Of a stretch of DNA of 10,500 nt, positions 7,403 to 10,500 are shown in pieces. Both the position numbers and the translations under genes were made by a program. Position 1 is the first letter of the stretch; each line of letters opens with the position of its first letter. The notes beneath the pieces were generated by a model. That model had not been told where the DNA came from. It searched no databases and saw only the letters and a list, made by a program, of their open reading frames with translations. The DNA is from Neocallimastix lanati (nom. inval.) (taxonomy: Eukaryota; Neocallimastigomycota; Neocallimastigomycetes; Neocallimastigales; Neocallimastigaceae), in NCBI GenBank assembly GCA_016946835.1, contig JACVTC010000037.1, forward strand, positions 974,501 through 985,000. The letters run 5' to 3'.

Positions 7403-10092
7403 ATGGCAGAGGAGGAGAATTTTGATATCTATGGTGATGACTTCACAAATGAAGATGATGGTGATATGGTAAGAATTATTATTAATTTTATTTTTAAATA
7501 CTTTTTTGCCTCCAAATTAATTAATTTATTTTTTTTTAAAAATATATATATTATTATATCAATAATAATTATTACTATTTTGAATAATATGTATAATAAA
7601 TTTATAATTACTTTAAAATATTAATAAAAAGGATAATTTATATGATGATCTTTTGGAAAATGAAGATATGCCAGAAGATACGAATAATACATTTGAAGAT
7701 GATGATGAATTAATTTATGATGATGTTGATCCTGAAACTTCAGGAGATAAAAAAAAAGACGAAAAAAAAAAGAATAATACGGAAGATAATAATAATAATA
7801 ATATTGAGGAAAATAATGATAACAACAACAATAATAATAATAATTCTCAAAGTGTAAATAATACTACTACTAATAACAATTATAATAATCAAATGGATAT
7901 AGATAAAAAATCTAATTTCAATAGAAATGAAATGAATAATTCAGCAAATCATCGTAACAATCATAATAACTATAATAATCACAATAATCATTCCCATCCA
8001 GTTCAAACTTTGGATACATTTGAAAATAAAAATAATCTAAAAATGAATGAAAATCAGAATTATGGAGGTAAAAAAAATAAAAACACAAATATATTTTCAA
8101 TGATGAGAAATAATAATGGGGTCACAAAAGCCGTTTATGTTGGAGGTTTAAACTGGGTAAGTACTTTATAATATTTACCTTTTTAAATTTATATAAAATT
8201 AATATTATGATTTTTACATATATTAATATTGAAATTATTAATTTTAAATTTATATATATATATTAATATAATAATTATATTTTTATTTATATACATATAT
8301 AAAATATTATATTATTATTATTATTATAATTATTATTATATTTTTTTTTTTTATATTTTAAAAAATATTATAATTTATTATATATAATTTAATATAGTGG
8401 ACTTCAGATGCTGATTTACGTGAAGTTTCAGAAAAAGCTGGAGTATCAAATAAATTAGTTGTAAAGGAAATTACATTTCATGAATATAAGGTTAATGGTA
8501 AATCTCGTGGTATTGCATATATGGAATTTGAAGATGTAGAATCAGCAGAAATTTTTGCAAATTATGTTGAAGCACAGTAAGTATTGAGCTTAAAAAATAG
8601 AATAGAATGGGATAGAAGTGAATAAATAAAACAAAATAAAATAAATAGTTAAAACTTAAATATGAGGTACAGATAGAATAAAATAAAATAAATAAATAAA
8701 TATAAGATAAATATGTATAATAATAATAAATACACCAAAATTTAAATATAATTAAAAAAAAAAAAAAAAAAAGGAATAAAATTAATAAAAAGTATAATAA
8801 TAAAATTAATATAAAATATAATATATATAAATAGTATATTAAAAGAAGTTTTAGATATTTTCAATTAAAATGAAAAATATATTTTTTTAATAAACTAAAG
8901 ATTATTATTATTAATATATTTATATATAAATTAATCATTTAACGACATATATTATTATTTTTGCAAAATTGAAGAAATATCATATATATATAATAATATG
9001 AATTTATATCCATATATCTATATATATTCATATAAAACTGTATTTTTTTTATTTTATTTTATTTTATTTTATTTTATTTTATTTTATTTTATTTTATTTT
9101 AAATTGAAAATTTTTGTATGTATGTATGTAAATAAATGAAATAATTCATTAATTTTAATTAATTATTAATTATTGATGATGATTATTATTATTATCAAAG
9201 TGAAATTCAAGGTAAAAAGGCTGAAATTGGATTCGTTCCCCCACAACAACATGGTAACCCATTTAGATATATTCCAAAGGATCCAAAAGAAATGCGTGCA
9301 GAAGCTGCTGCAAGAAATGAATCTATGAGTAATATGAATATGACAAGAATGAATCATAATAATTTCCAAAATATGAATATTCATTCAGGTCGTGGAAGAC
9401 CATACTCAAAGCCAGGAATGAATGGTAGAGGTAATATGTCTATGATGGGACCTAACGGCGGTAATCTTAGACCACCACCATACCCACAACCAAATTTCAA
9501 TTTTCCAGATCAAGATTTTTATGGTCCAATGAATGGTTATGAACCAATGCATAATTCTTTTGGACCTAGACCATTTATGGGTAATAATGGTATGGGTAGA
9601 GGTTTTGGACGTGGACAAGGTGTAATGCCATCACCGTTTCCACCTCAACATGATGGTGGATTCCCTGATCAACCATTTAATACTGGACGTAATATGAATA
9701 TGAATAATAATTTATCAAATTCTGGTAATAATATGCATAATCGTATGAATAATAATGGTGGTATGCATGGTAATAGAATGAATAATAATAATAATAATAA
9801 CTTTGGTGGTGGACATCCGAAATACTACAATGGAGATGGAAATGGAAATAATAATAATAATAATAATAATAGGTAAATGAATATATATAGAAATGAAAAA
9901 AACAAAAAACAAAAATAAAGACAAGAACAAACAACAAATTAGCAAATAAATAACATCAATAATAATAATAATAATATAATAATTATAATAATAATAATTA
10001 TAATAATGATAATATATAATAATAATATATAATAATATATAATAGTAATAATAATATAATAATATAATAATAATATAATAATAATAATAATA

Positions 10093-10127
<35 letters not shown>

Positions 10128-10470
10128 TTTAAAATTACTAAATAATTTTTATATTTATTTATAATATTCTTATTGTTTAAATATTAAATTATGTATTTCT
10201 ATAAATATATATAACATAATAATTAAAAATTTCAAATTACATTTATGAAATGATTTAATAGAGATCAAATGGATTATCAAATGAACGATGATAATATGAG
10301 TGATTCTAATAAAATGAATGATAATAATAATAGCAATAGATGGGAACATAATAATCATGATAATCAAGAGTTTTGGCATGGTAATGGACCAAGAAATTAT
10401 CAAAATAGAAATAGAAATTTCAATAATAATTTACATAATAATAATAGTAATGGTAATAATAATAATAATA
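7403..10470 (+). CDS. CPSF6: Gene B: CPSF6/7-like RRM protein (CFIm large subunit type), C-terminus beyond window
   Basis: Exons 7403-7468, 7632-8156, 8398-8576, 9201-9872 and 10262-10470 join in frame to 550 codons, and the last donor (GTAAGT) shows that more follows. An in-frame TAA lies 9 bases before the ATG. The acidic N-terminus has FDIYGDD (7-13), NLYDD (24-28) and IYDDVDP (50-56), like the DIY/DLYDD motifs at the start of animal CPSF6. An Asn-rich linker follows. One RRM spans about 188-270: RNP2 is VYVGGL, followed by the NWWT signature of CPSF6/7, and RNP1 is KSRGIAYMEF. The rest is Met/Asn/Gly/Pro-rich with GRG and FGRG motifs and Asn runs. In animals CPSF6/7 pairs with CFIm25 (NUDT21) at UGUA sites in the nucleus, favouring distal poly(A) sites; that role is inferred here. 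Any C-terminal RS-like region would lie past the edge. Another RRM family is possible but WWT argues against it. Confidence 0.82.
7469..7631 (+). other. Intron 1 of gene B (163 bases)
   Basis: The donor is ATG|GTAAGA and the acceptor is AATAAAAAG|GAT, in phase 0. Splicing joins the DDGDM of exon 1 to DNLYDDLL of exon 2. Without splicing the frame runs on for about 50 hydrophobic codons and stops. Confidence 0.85.
8157..8397 (+). other. Intron 2 of gene B (241 bases), inside the RRM
   Basis: The donor TGG|GTAAGT and acceptor TTTAATATAG|TGG lie in phase 0, exactly between the two tryptophans of the NWWT motif. The intron is nearly pure A and T, with a T run near 8341-8352. Confidence 0.88.
8577..9200 (+). 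other. Intron 3 of gene B (624 bases)
   Basis: The donor is CA|GTAAGT and the acceptor is TTATCAAAG|T, splitting the codon for H257 in phase 2. This is the longest intron in the window. It contains an A run near 8756-8772, ten ATTTT units at 9051-9100 and a short (TGTA)n tract near 9116-9129. UGUA is the animal CFIm-binding tetramer, but in this composition its presence is weak evidence of anything. Confidence 0.85.
9051..9100. repeat. (ATTTT)10 pentamer microsatellite within intron 3 of gene B
   Basis: Ten exact ATTTT units lie head to tail about 100 bases before the 3' splice site. Confidence 0.95.
9873..10261 (+). other. Intron 4 of gene B (389 bases)
   Basis: The donor is AG|GTAAATG and the acceptor is TTTAATAG|A, in phase 2, giving an AGA codon (R481). 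The case for the intron is that the downstream frame (DQMDYQMNDDNMSDSN) is open for 69 codons with the same Asn/Met-rich style as exon 4 and joins in phase. If the intron is retained, translation ends at the TAA at 9874-9876, immediately after an Asn run and one Arg. Confidence 0.75.
9957..10126. repeat. (AAT)n / AATAT microsatellite within intron 4 of gene B
   Basis: AAT trinucleotides alternate with AATAT and TATAATAAT variants for about 170 bases, ending in a long pure (AAT)n stretch near 10080-10125. The nearby exons also contain AAT runs read as Asn, so exon and intron share the same expanding unit. Confidence 0.85.
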
Positions 10471-10500
10471 GTAAGTTGAATTTTAAAAATAAATATTTAA

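Noticed and set aside
9116-9129. Cluster of TGTA (UGUA, the animal CFIm-binding tetramer) in intron 3 of gene B as an autoregulatory site
   Set aside because: It is a short (TGTA)n microsatellite in very AT-rich DNA. Without 3'-end data it cannot be told from chance.
9406-9945. Minus-strand open frames of 70-86 codons opposite gene B
   Set aside because: They are shadows of the Asn/Met-rich exon 4, whose AAT and ATG codons read as ATT and CAT on the other strand. The + strand frame has a recognised RRM and consistent splice phases.

Overview
This is a 10.5 kb piece of extremely AT-rich nuclear DNA from a eukaryote. Between the genes it is almost wholly A and T, with homopolymer runs of up to 44 bases, AT microsatellites and little unique sequence. 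The coding parts are broken by short GT-AG introns, use A/T-ending codons and carry long asparagine tracts. This fits a few lineages: anaerobic gut fungi (Neocallimastigomycota), Plasmodium-like apicomplexans, or less well dictyostelids, whose genes usually sit closer together. I lean towards an anaerobic fungus because of the abundant (AAAT)n-type repeats, the very sparse genes and the look of the RRM protein. The sequence alone does not settle it.

Layout. Positions 1-4306 hold no gene I can support. This stretch contains a T-rich 7-base tandem array (about 605-1290), a short array built on a GC-bearing GCGAAATGA motif (1294-1411), an AAAT-type minisatellite (3000-3172), a second 7-base array (about 4002-4100) and an A-tract/T-tract pair (4178-4275). 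Gene A (4307-5587, + strand, three exons, 325 residues) is a probable secreted or membrane-anchored protein of unknown family. An 1.8 kb AT-rich spacer follows. Gene B (7403 to beyond the right edge, + strand, at least five exons, at least 550 residues) encodes a CPSF6/7-like RRM protein, the large subunit type of the pre-mRNA cleavage factor CFIm.

The two genes lie on the same strand but have no visible functional link. Long open frames in the repeat arrays, rich in F, I, Y and L, are artefacts of stop-free repeat units and are not annotated as genes.

I see no tRNA, rRNA, CRISPR array, transposase or obvious mobile element, and no sign of a new multi-gene system. The points most worth following up are the GCGAAATGA array, the orphan gene A with its 58-base internal exon, and the methionine/asparagine-rich tail of gene B, whose length depends on splicing of its fourth intron.
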